Assembly (NCBI GenBank): GCA_038323475.1
Contig: JBBQHA010000018.1
Span: forward strand, 1-35,784
DNA: 35,784 nucleotides
DNA from: SZAS-103 sp038323475
GTDB lineage: Bacteria; Pseudomonadota; Gammaproteobacteria; Xanthomonadales; Xanthomonadaceae
Direction of reading: 5' to 3'
Under the pieces are notes generated by a model. That model did not search any database. It had not been told where the DNA came from and saw only the letters and a program-made list of their open reading frames with translations. Of the stretch, positions 7,630 through 14,825 are shown one piece after another. Positions within the stretch are counted from its first letter, which is position 1. The number at the start of each line of letters is the position of its first letter. A program made the translations under genes and the position numbers.

Positions 7630-8328
7630 TTACATCGTGGCCCCGGACAACACCAGCTTCACCAGGTCGACATCCTTGAGCTTCTGCAACTGCTCGGCGT
7701 TCTTGTCGGTCATCACCAGCGCCTCGGCGAGACACCAGGAACGTTCCCAACGGCTCAGCTGGCGACGGCCCTGGGCGACCGCCAGCAGTTCCTCGCGGGT
7801 GTGGGTCTGGTCGTGCGGATCGTCGCTGACCGGCTTGGGCAGGCCGCTGCCCTGCTCGGCGGCCTTGATCAGGAGCTTCAGGCGTCGTTGGGTGCACTCG
7901 GCATCGCTGCCGATCGCATCGCGCCCGATCAGCGGCACCGCATCGGTGAGCGCCTGGCGCAGGTCGGCGAGTTCCTTCTCGGCATATGCTTCCGCGGTGG
8001 CTGCGGCGGTCAGCTTGGATTGCAGATCGAGAAATTCGGTGGCCGGATCCAGCACGTCCGCATCGAGCATCTCGTTCACGCGCCTGGAAAGCTTCGCGTA
8101 CAGGTCGGGATGGGTGAGCTTCACGCCGCGGACGGCGATCTGCCATGCATACGCGACCTGTTGCGCGGTGCGCGTCTCCGGCTCGGCCAGCTCGTCTTCG
8201 TCGTTGTCCTTGCCCAGTTCGTTCAGCGCTTCGTCGAGTTTCGCGCGCAGCGGATCGTCGTCGAAACGACGATTCGCGCGGCGTAGCGCCGAGCGGCAAT
8301 CCAGCAGCAGGTTGCGAAGATCGGACAT
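7630..8328 (-). CDS. Conserved-looking cytoplasmic protein of unknown function
   Basis: 232 residues, not recognised. No signal peptide or membrane segment. It is strongly helical and charged, with an acidic patch at ~residues 40-50 (KDNDEDELAEPE) and likely coiled-coil stretches between ~95 and 135. A polar segment (SDDPHDQTHTREE) separates it from a C-terminal helical region containing RRQLSRWERSWCLAEALVMTDKN. It is convergent with the flavoprotein gene and 87 bases from the oxidoreductase gene on the same strand. Base composition and codon use look like the neighbours, and no longer ORF with better features occupies the region, so I consider it real. Confidence 0.7.
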   Translation of the reverse strand: MSDLRNLLLDCRSALRRANRRFDDDPLRAKLDEALNELGKDNDEDELAEPETRTAQQVAYAWQIAVRGVKLTHPDLYAKLSRRVNEMLDADVLDPATEFLDLQSKLTAAATAEAYAEKELADLRQALTDAVPLIGRDAIGSDAECTQRRLKLLIKAAEQGSGLPKPVSDDPHDQTHTREELLAVAQGRRQLSRWERSWCLAEALVMTDKNAEQLQKLKDVDLVKLVLSGATM

Positions 8329-8415
8329 GGTGCGCCCACCGACCGGGTTGGGGGAGACCGAAGATTAGCGCGATTTCGCCGCGGGTTGCGCGACCATGGC
8401 GCAAATCCGTGGCGG

Positions 8416-11400
8416 TCACGCAGCCTTGCGCGCCTCAGCCGGTTCGCGCCAGCGCTGCATCAGGGCCTTCCATTGCGGCAGCGCCTTGGCGAGGTGCGCT
8501 TCTTTCACATGCCCGTAGCCGCGGATGCGTTCGGGAATGCTCGCGATCTCGACGGCGAGCGCGGCATTGTCCGGCGTCAGTCCCGCGCGCAAGGCGTCGA
8601 TGTCGGAGAAATAATCCACGATCAGCTTGCGCTCGGTGCGGCGCTCGTGGGTGCGGCCGAAGACGTCGAACATGCCGCCGCGCAGGAAGCGCATCTTCGC
8701 GAGCAGGCCGAACGCCTTCATCATCCAGGGACCGTATTCTTTCTTGATCAGATGGCCGTCGGCATCCTTCTTCGCGAGCAGCGGCGGCGCGAGGTGGAAG
8801 CGGATGCTGTAGTTGCCTTCGAACTGCTGGGCGACGCGGCGCTGGAAATCGCCCGACGTGTACAGCCGCGCGACCTCGTATTCGTCCTTGTAGGCCATCA
8901 GCTTGAACGCGTAGCGCGCGACGGCTTCGGTCAGCGCGGTCGAGCCCGGCACGCGCTCGGTTTCGGCGGCGCGCACCTTGTCCACCAGGTCGCGGTAGCG
9001 CTTGCCGTAGGCGGCGTTCTGGTACTCGGTAAGGAACGCGTCGCGGCGGGCGATGGTTTCATCGAGGCTGCGCGACAGGCGCGCGTCGTCCAATGGCAGT
9101 TCAAGAAGTCCCTCTCCCTTCGGCGCGCGGGTTTGGGGTGAGGGGCGGTTGTGCGGCAGTGGATCGAGCAGAGCTTGCGCTCCGGATCGCCCCTCATCCG
9201 GCCTCCGGCCACCTTCTCCCGATGGGAGCAGGGAGGAAAGGCCCGCAGCGGCGCGCACGGCGACCGGGTCGATCGCGGCCAGGCGTCCCCATGCGAACGC
9301 GGTCTTGTTCATTTCGACGGCTGCGGCATTGAGCTCGATCGCGCGCAGCAGCGCGTCCAGCGACACCGGCACCAGGCCCTGCTGCCAGGCGACGCCGAGC
9401 ATGAACAGGTTCGCCGCGATCGCATCACCCATCAGCGCGGTCGCGATCGCGGTCGCCTCGATCTGCATGGGTTCGCGGCCATCGAGCGCGGTGCGTACCG
9501 CGGCAACAATGCCCTTCGCCGGGAACTGCATGTCCGGATGCATCGTGAAGCCGCCCGGCATCGCCTCGTAATTGTTGAGCACGACACTGGTGCGCTCCGC
9601 GCGGATCTTCGACAGCGCCCAGTAATCGTTGACCACCACCATGTCGCAGCCGAGCACGAGGTCGGCTTCGCCGGCGGCGATGCGCACCGCGTGGATGTCG
9701 TCCGGGGATTTCGCGATGCGCACGTGCGTCGTCACCGCGCCGCCCTTCTGGGCGAGGCCGGTCTGGTCGAGCACGCTCGCACCCTTGTTCTCCAGGTGCC
9801 CGGCCATGCCGAGCAGGGCGCCGATCGTCACCACGCCGGTGCCGCCGACGCCGGTGATCAGGATGTTCCAGGGCTGGTCGAGGTTCGACTGGAACCGCGG
9901 CAGCGGCAGCTCGTTCAGGCGCGCGGCGGTGGCGTCCTTGGTCGATTTCGCGCTGCCCTTGCGCAGCTCGCCGCCATGCACGGTCACGAAACTCGGGCAG
10001 AAGCCCTTGGTGCACGAGTAATCCTTGTTGCAGCCGCTCTGGTCGATTTCGCGCTTGCGGCCGAATTCGGTTTCTTTCGGCAGTACCGCGACGCAGAACG
10101 ATTTCTCGCCGCAGTCGCCGCAGCCTTCGCAGACCAGCGAGTTGATCACGACGCGCTTTTTCGGATCGGGGATCTTGCCGCGCTTGCGCCGGCGACGTTT
10201 CTCGGTCGCGCAGGTCTGGTCGAAGATCAGCACCGACACGCCTTCGACTTCGCGCAGGCGCTTCTGGGTCGCATCGAGCAGGTCGCGGTCGAGGAACTCC
10301 ACGCCGTTCGGGAAAATGTCGGGCTTGTTCCACTTCGCGATGTCGTCGCTCATCACGACGATCGTCTTCACGCCTTCGCTGCGGACCTGATGCGCGATGT
10401 CGGGCACCGTCAGCGTGCCGTCCACGGGTTGTCCGCCGGTCATCGCGACCGCGTCGTTGTAGAGGATCTTGTAGGTGATGTTGACCTTGGCCGCAATGGC
10501 TTGCCGGATGGCAAGTGACCCGCTGTGGAAATAAGTGCCGTCGCCGAGGTTCTGGAACACGTGCTTCGTTTCGGTGAACGGCGCCTGCCCACACCAGGTC
10601 GCGCCTTCGCCGCCCATCTGGGTGAAGGTGTCGGTGTTGCGGTCCATCCAGGTGACCATGTAGTGGCAGCCGATGCCGGCAAGCGCGCGCGAACCTTCCG
10701 GCACCGCGGTCGAGGTGTTGTGCGGGCAGCCCGCGCAGTAATGCGGCACGCGCGGGAAATTCGCGCGCGGCAGGGCGAGTTCGGCTTCCTTCGCGGCGAG
10801 GAACGCAAGCCGGTCGCGGATCATGTCGCTGGTATGGAACCGCGCAAGCCGTTTCGCGATCACCCGGGCGATCCGCGCGGGGGTGAGCTCGTTCGTCGAC
10901 GGCAGGATCCACTCGCCGGCTTCGTCGTACTTGCCGACGACCGAGGGACGGCGGGCGTGGTCCCAGTTGTACATCGCTTCCTTCATCTGCGACTCGATGA
11001 AGCTGCGCTTCTCCTCGACCACGATGATGTCTTCGAGGCCGGCCGCGAACGCACGGATGCCGACCGGTTCCAGCGGCCAGGTCATGCCGACCTTGTACAC
11101 GCGGATGCCGATGTCGGCCGCGGCCCGGCGGTCGATGCCCAGGTATTCCAGCGCCTGCAGCACATCGAGGTAGCTCTTGCCGGTGGTGACGATGCCGAGT
11201 CGCGCCTTCGGCGAATCGAACACGATGCGGTCGATCCGGTTGGCGCGCGCGAACGCCTCGGCCGCGCGCACGCCGTATTGGTGCAGGCGCATTTCCTGGT
11301 TGAGCGGCGGGTCCGGCCAGCGGATGTTGAGGCCGCCATCCGGCAGCTCGAAATCGGTCGGGATGATGATGTCGAGTTGATGCGGATCGACGATCACCGA

Positions 11401-12051
11401 TGCCGACGACTCCACGGTCTCGGCGATCGTCTTGAAGCCGACCCAGCGCCCGGTGAAGCGCGACATCGCCCAGCCCATCAGGCCCATGTCGAGGATGTCC
11501 TGCACGCCGGCCGGGTTCAGCACCGGCATCATCGCGGAGACGAATTCGAGTTCGGAGCCATGCGGCAAGGTCGAGGAACGGCAGGCGTGGTCGTCGGCCG
11601 CGAGCGCGAGCACGCCGCCGAACTTCGACGCGCCCGCCGCATTGCCGTGCTTGAACACGTCGCCGCAGCGATCGACGCCCGGACCCTTGCCGTACCACAT
11701 CGCGAACACGCCATCGACGGTCGCGCCGGGGAACAGGTTGGTCTGTTGCGAGCCCCAGACCATCGTCGCGCCGAGATCCTCGTTGATGCCCGGGGTGAAT
11801 TCGATCGCGGAGGCCTTGAGGTGTTTCTTCGCCTTCCACAACTCCAGGTCGAAGCCGCCGAGCGGCGAACCGCGATAGCCCGAGATGAAACCTCCCGTGT
11901 TCAGTCCCGCCGCGCGGTCGCGCAGCTGCTGCATCAGCGGCAGCCGTACCAGCGCCTGCACGCCGGACAGATAGATCCGCCCGCGCTCGCGCGTGTACTT
12001 GTGGTCGAGGCTGTAGTCGCGGTCGAGGATGGGGGTGGGCATGGCGGACAT
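8416..12051 (-). CDS. Single-chain indolepyruvate ferredoxin oxidoreductase (fused alpha/beta subunits)
   Basis: 1211 residues from the ATG at 12051, which has TGAGA 7 bases upstream; a TTG two codons earlier is possible. Oxidatively decarboxylates aryl 2-oxo acids such as indolepyruvate or phenylpyruvate to acyl-CoA, passing electrons to ferredoxin or another acceptor. Order of domains: pyruvate:ferredoxin oxidoreductase-like N-terminus (GFISGYRGSPLGG); thiamine-diphosphate domain with CAGCPHNTS and GGEGATW; a cysteine-rich stretch (CEGCGDCGEKSFC) likely to hold an iron-sulfur cluster; then the gamma-type domain starting ILITGVGGTGVVTIG with GLAQKGGAV; and a C-terminal domain. Between the last two, about 43 residues are encoded by a palindromic repeat at 9108-9236 without breaking the frame. 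Whether that linker affects activity is unknown. Confidence 0.93.
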   Translation of the reverse strand: MSAMPTPILDRDYSLDHKYTRERGRIYLSGVQALVRLPLMQQLRDRAAGLNTGGFISGYRGSPLGGFDLELWKAKKHLKASAIEFTPGINEDLGATMVWGSQQTNLFPGATVDGVFAMWYGKGPGVDRCGDVFKHGNAAGASKFGGVLALAADDHACRSSTLPHGSELEFVSAMMPVLNPAGVQDILDMGLMGWAMSRFTGRWVGFKTIAETVESSASVIVDPHQLDIIIPTDFELPDGGLNIRWPDPPLNQEMRLHQYGVRAAEAFARANRIDRIVFDSPKARLGIVTTGKSYLDVLQALEYLGIDRRAAADIGIRVYKVGMTWPLEPVGIRAFAAGLEDIIVVEEKRSFIESQMKEAMYNWDHARRPSVVGKYDEAGEWILPSTNELTPARIARVIAKRLARFHTSDMIRDRLAFLAAKEAELALPRANFPRVPHYCAGCPHNTSTAVPEGSRALAGIGCHYMVTWMDRNTDTFTQMGGEGATWCGQAPFTETKHVFQNLGDGTYFHSGSLAIRQAIAAKVNITYKILYNDAVAMTGGQPVDGTLTVPDIAHQVRSEGVKTIVVMSDDIAKWNKPDIFPNGVEFLDRDLLDATQKRLREVEGVSVLIFDQTCATEKRRRRKRGKIPDPKKRVVINSLVCEGCGDCGEKSFCVAVLPKETEFGRKREIDQSGCNKDYSCTKGFCPSFVTVHGGELRKGSAKSTKDATAARLNELPLPRFQSNLDQPWNILITGVGGTGVVTIGALLGMAGHLENKGASVLDQTGLAQKGGAVTTHVRIAKSPDDIHAVRIAAGEADLVLGCDMVVVNDYWALSKIRAERTSVVLNNYEAMPGGFTMHPDMQFPAKGIVAAVRTALDGREPMQIEATAIATALMGDAIAANLFMLGVAWQQGLVPVSLDALLRAIELNAAAVEMNKTAFAWGRLAAIDPVAVRAAAGLSSLLPSGEGGRRPDEGRSGAQALLDPLPHNRPSPQTRAPKGEGLLELPLDDARLSRSLDETIARRDAFLTEYQNAAYGKRYRDLVDKVRAAETERVPGSTALTEAVARYAFKLMAYKDEYEVARLYTSGDFQRRVAQQFEGNYSIRFHLAPPLLAKKDADGHLIKKEYGPWMMKAFGLLAKMRFLRGGMFDVFGRTHERRTERKLIVDYFSDIDALRAGLTPDNAALAVEIASIPERIRGYGHVKEAHLAKALPQWKALMQRWREPAEARKAA
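9108..9236. repeat. Palindromic interspersed repeat inserted in frame within the oxidoreductase gene
   Basis: The region runs from CCCTCTCCCTTCGG through GGGGTGAGGGGC to GCCCCTCATCCGG and ends with CTTCTCCCGATGGGAGCAGG. Its two halves are imperfect inverted repeats, and it is a diverged copy of the element at 27528-27615. About 129 bases (43 codons) are added; edges are approximate. Read on the minus strand it gives LLPSGEGGRRPDEG and RPSPQTRAPKGEG, low-complexity text unlike the flanking enzyme and typical of translated repeats of this type. Confidence 0.75.
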
Positions 12052-12233
12052 GGGCAAATCTCACGCAGGGTGCGGGTTCCGGTAAGCGGAACGGGCTTTG
12101 AAGCGGCATCGAAATGATAACAGGGCGGCCCGGCGGCCCTGCCGCAGCGCTGCAGTCGGGACTTGTGGCACGCGACCGGGGCGCGCCATGGTGAGAAAGT
12201 ACGAACGGGCAAACACGATCGGGGGAAACGGAC

Positions 12234-12794
12234 ATGTCCGGATACGCGCGACGCGTGCGCCTTGCGCTGCTGCTGCCGGCGCTCCTGTGCCTCGCGCTCA
12301 TCACGACCACCCAGGCAGGGACGAATCCCGTGACAGACGCAAACGCCGCCACGCGCCATCCCTGCGATCGCCCCGAATCCCACCAGTTCGATTTCTGGAT
12401 CGGCGACTGGAACGTGAGCGATCCGGGCGGTCGGCCGCTCGGCGTCAACAGCATCACCCGCGACCTCCAGGGTTGCGTATTGCGCGAGTCGTGGACCGGC
12501 AGGCGCGGCAACAAGGGCACCAGCGTCAATTTCTACGATCCGGCGACCGCGCGCTGGCATCAGGTCTGGACCGACGACAGCGGTGAAATCACCCACTACG
12601 TCGGCGAGTTCCGCGACGGCGCGATGCGTTTTCGCGCAGAAGGCTTTGGCGACGCGGACGGCGTCCACCACCAGCGCACGCTCGACTTCATCCCGAACCC
12701 CGATGGCAGCGTGCGCCAGTGGTTCCAGGATTCGGACGACGGCAAGACCTGGAAGACGACGTTCGACGGCATCTACGTCCGCGCGGCGAAGTGA
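12234..12794 (+). CDS. Small secreted protein with FDFWIGDWNV motif (DUF1579-like)
   Basis: 186 residues. Residues 1-28 are a signal peptide (basic MSGYARRVRL, then a long Leu/Ala core, TTQAG at the cleavage site). The mature part begins with HPCDRPESHQFDFWIGDWNV, a motif common in small lipocalin-like exported proteins grouped near DUF1579, and continues as alternating strands with two Cys (44 and ~79). GGGGGAAACGG lies just upstream of the ATG, so the start is well supported. Function is unknown; the fold suggests a small-molecule-binding beta barrel, which is inference only. It stands alone: the oxidoreductase is divergent and the next gene is convergent. Confidence 0.7.
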   Translation: MSGYARRVRLALLLPALLCLALITTTQAGTNPVTDANAATRHPCDRPESHQFDFWIGDWNVSDPGGRPLGVNSITRDLQGCVLRESWTGRRGNKGTSVNFYDPATARWHQVWTDDSGEITHYVGEFRDGAMRFRAEGFGDADGVHHQRTLDFIPNPDGSVRQWFQDSDDGKTWKTTFDGIYVRAAK

Positions 12795-12828
12795 ACCCCG
12801 GGCGCGCGTCGTCGATCGCCGCCGCCGC

Positions 12829-13482
12829 TTACGCGCGCTGGCGGAACGAGCAGTTGAACGCGACCGTGATCCGCTCGCCCTCGCCGTAGAACGGCATCAC
12901 GTGGTGCAGCACCCAGGACGGGAACAGGATCAATTGTCCCGGCACGAGGTCGAAGCCGTAGTTCGCGTGCTGGAAGGGCTCGCGCAGGAAGGAGTTGCCC
13001 GGGTCCAGGTACATGCTGTTGGTGCTGTGCGGATTGATGAAGCTCAGGCGACCGCTGCCGGGCTGGTCGGCATCGTGTCGCCCCGAGCTGACGCAATACA
13101 CGCCGGACCATGACGCCATCGGATGGTTGTGCACGCCGAACTGCCCATTGCGGCGGGTGATGTGGAACCACGCGTCGGTAGCGATGTCGATCCTGCGCAG
13201 CGCGGGCAGGTCGTAGCCGTTGAGCTCGCCGACCGTGCGCATCAGGTTGGACAGGCAGAACTCGCTGAGTTGCGCGATGACCGGTTCGGGCCAGTCGAAC
13301 AGGTCGAAATGGCTTTCGAACAGCTGCGCGTTGCGCACCGTGTACGGGTTCGGATTGGCGTAACGGTCGCCCTCGGTCTCGCGCGCGAGGAACAGTTCGC
13401 GCAGCGCGGCGTTCATCGGTTCCGGACGCGGGTGCTGGGCGAACACGAACGGCACCGCGAACATCGAAGTAGTGGTGGACAT
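12829..13482 (-). CDS. Fe(II)/2-oxoglutarate-dependent oxygenase, TIGR02466-like
   Basis: 217 residues from the ATG at 13482. It opens with TTSMFAVPFVFAQ, the FxTPV/F-type start of this family. The double-stranded beta helix is marked by His118/His120 in GVHNHPMASWSGVYCVSSG, GRLSFINPH, and VPGQLILFPSWVLHHVMPF with the following RITVAFN, where the Arg would bind 2-oxoglutarate. Family members are uncharacterised but are presumed hydroxylases. Upstream in-frame ATGs at 13491 and 13524 exist; none has a good Shine-Dalgarno, and 13482 best matches the family's N-terminus. The frame stays open much further upstream, but that extension is antisense to the EAL gene and is not real. It is divergent from the REC-EAL gene. 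Confidence 0.8.
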   Translation of the reverse strand: MSTTTSMFAVPFVFAQHPRPEPMNAALRELFLARETEGDRYANPNPYTVRNAQLFESHFDLFDWPEPVIAQLSEFCLSNLMRTVGELNGYDLPALRRIDIATDAWFHITRRNGQFGVHNHPMASWSGVYCVSSGRHDADQPGSGRLSFINPHSTNSMYLDPGNSFLREPFQHANYGFDLVPGQLILFPSWVLHHVMPFYGEGERITVAFNCSFRQRA

Positions 13483-13626
13483 GGCGACCATCGTGCGAGC
13501 GATGGAGCGCAGGATACGCCGCATGATCGCCGGATTGCTCGTCGAAGTGGCGTACTGCGCGGCGCACGCCGGCTTGGCGCTTTCATGCACCGCGGCGTAG
13601 AGTCGGGCCAAAGGCGGGAGTTGGCG

Positions 13627-14823
13627 ATGCAGAAATCGGACTTGTGCGTGCTGTTGGTGGAAGATCACGATTTCCAGCGCAGGCTGGGATTGCGGCTGCT
13701 GGTCGAACTCGGCGTCGGCAGTGCCCTGGAGGCCCCCGGGGGTTTCGAAGCGATCGACATGCTGCGCTCGATGGAAAAGCCACCGGATGTCGTACTGGTC
13801 GATCTGGACATGCCCGGCATGGACGGCGTCGAGTTCATCGGCCTGATCGCGCAGCACCGGCTGGCTCCTGCGATCGCAGTCGTCAGCGCGATGGATCCGG
13901 CGCTGCTGCATGCGGTGCAGGTCATGGCCGAGGCGCTCGGCTTGCACGTGCTCGGCAGCGTGGCCAAGCCGCTCACCGCGGATCGACTGGCGCATGTGTT
14001 GTCGCTGCTCGACACCAAGCCGGCTGCGAAGGCTCCCTTTGCGCTCGTGCAGAGGACCGTCGAGCAGGTGCGTACGGCGTTCGATTCGGGCCTGATCATT
14101 CCCTGGTTCCAGCCGCAGGCGGAAATGCACAACGGCAGGATCGTCAGCGTCGAGGCGCTTGCGCGCTGGATCCAGCCGGATGGCCAGGTGCTCAGCGCAG
14201 TGCATTTCATGCCGCTGGTCGAGGCAAACGGCCTGATCGAGGCATTCACCGAACGCATGCTCGGCCTGAGCTGCGAATGGCGGCAACGCTGGGCGTTGGC
14301 CGGGGTGCCCTTGAAGGTTTCGGTCAACATTTCGGCGCAGAACCTGACCGGTCCCCAAGTCGCCGACCACTACGAGGGCGTGGTGCGTGGCCAGGGCGTG
14401 CAGCCGAGCGACGTGGTGCTGGAGGTCACCGAGAGCGCGCTGATGAGCGACACCGCGAGCGGGCTCGCGATGCTCGCGCGGCTGCGGCTGAAGGGCTTCG
14501 GCCTGAGCGTGGACGATTTCGGCACCGGCTATTCATCGCTGGCGCAGCTCTCGGAGATTCCCTTCACCGAGCTCAAGATCGACCGCGGCTTCGTCCATCG
14601 TTCGCCCGAGTTGTCGCGCAAGCGCGCAATGATCGAGACCAGCCTGGACCTTGCGCGCAAGCTTCGGCTGCAGGTGGTGGCCGAGGGCATCGAGACGATG
14701 GAGGAATGGCAGCTGCTCGCGCAGCTGGGTTGTGATTTCGCGCAGGGCTACCTGATCTCGCCGGCGGTCCCCGGCGATCGCCTGCTCGAGACGATCGAGC
14801 ATTGGCGCAAGACCAGACAATAG
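13627..14823 (+). CDS. Response regulator with C-terminal EAL domain (c-di-GMP phosphodiesterase)
   Basis: 398 residues. The receiver domain (~1-125) has VEDHD acidic residues, phospho-acceptor Asp59 (VLVDLDMPGMDG) and a terminal Lys (VAKPL). The EAL domain (~150-398) keeps the catalytic set: Glu176 in VEALARW, Asn in VSVNISAQNL, LEVTES, the Asp-Asp pair in DDFGTGYSSL, LKIDRGF, AEGIET and QGYLIS. All known metal and catalytic residues are present, so hydrolysis of c-di-GMP to pGpG is predicted, controlled by phosphorylation. GGGAG lies 8 bases before the ATG. The next gene, a hybrid kinase, begins 2 bases after its stop, so the two are almost certainly an operon and a cognate pair, similar in logic to VieS-VieA but with no DNA-binding domain here. 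Confidence 0.92.
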   Translation: MQKSDLCVLLVEDHDFQRRLGLRLLVELGVGSALEAPGGFEAIDMLRSMEKPPDVVLVDLDMPGMDGVEFIGLIAQHRLAPAIAVVSAMDPALLHAVQVMAEALGLHVLGSVAKPLTADRLAHVLSLLDTKPAAKAPFALVQRTVEQVRTAFDSGLIIPWFQPQAEMHNGRIVSVEALARWIQPDGQVLSAVHFMPLVEANGLIEAFTERMLGLSCEWRQRWALAGVPLKVSVNISAQNLTGPQVADHYEGVVRGQGVQPSDVVLEVTESALMSDTASGLAMLARLRLKGFGLSVDDFGTGYSSLAQLSEIPFTELKIDRGFVHRSPELSRKRAMIETSLDLARKLRLQVVAEGIETMEEWQLLAQLGCDFAQGYLISPAVPGDRLLETIEHWRKTRQ

Positions 14824-14825
14824 CG

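Noticed and set aside
9425..12529. Very long open frame (over 1000 codons) on the minus strand in another frame of the oxidoreductase gene
   Set aside because: It is Arg/Pro/His-rich with no domain motif, a shadow caused by high GC; the overlapping frame carries all oxidoreductase motifs.
13123..13626. 168-codon upstream extension of the REC-EAL gene
   Set aside because: It is antisense to the oxygenase; ATG 13627 has a good Shine-Dalgarno and starts the receiver domain.
13483..14370. Upstream extension of the TIGR02466-like oxygenase frame
   Set aside because: It is antisense to the REC-EAL gene and has no oxygenase-like sequence; the family N-terminus begins at 13482.
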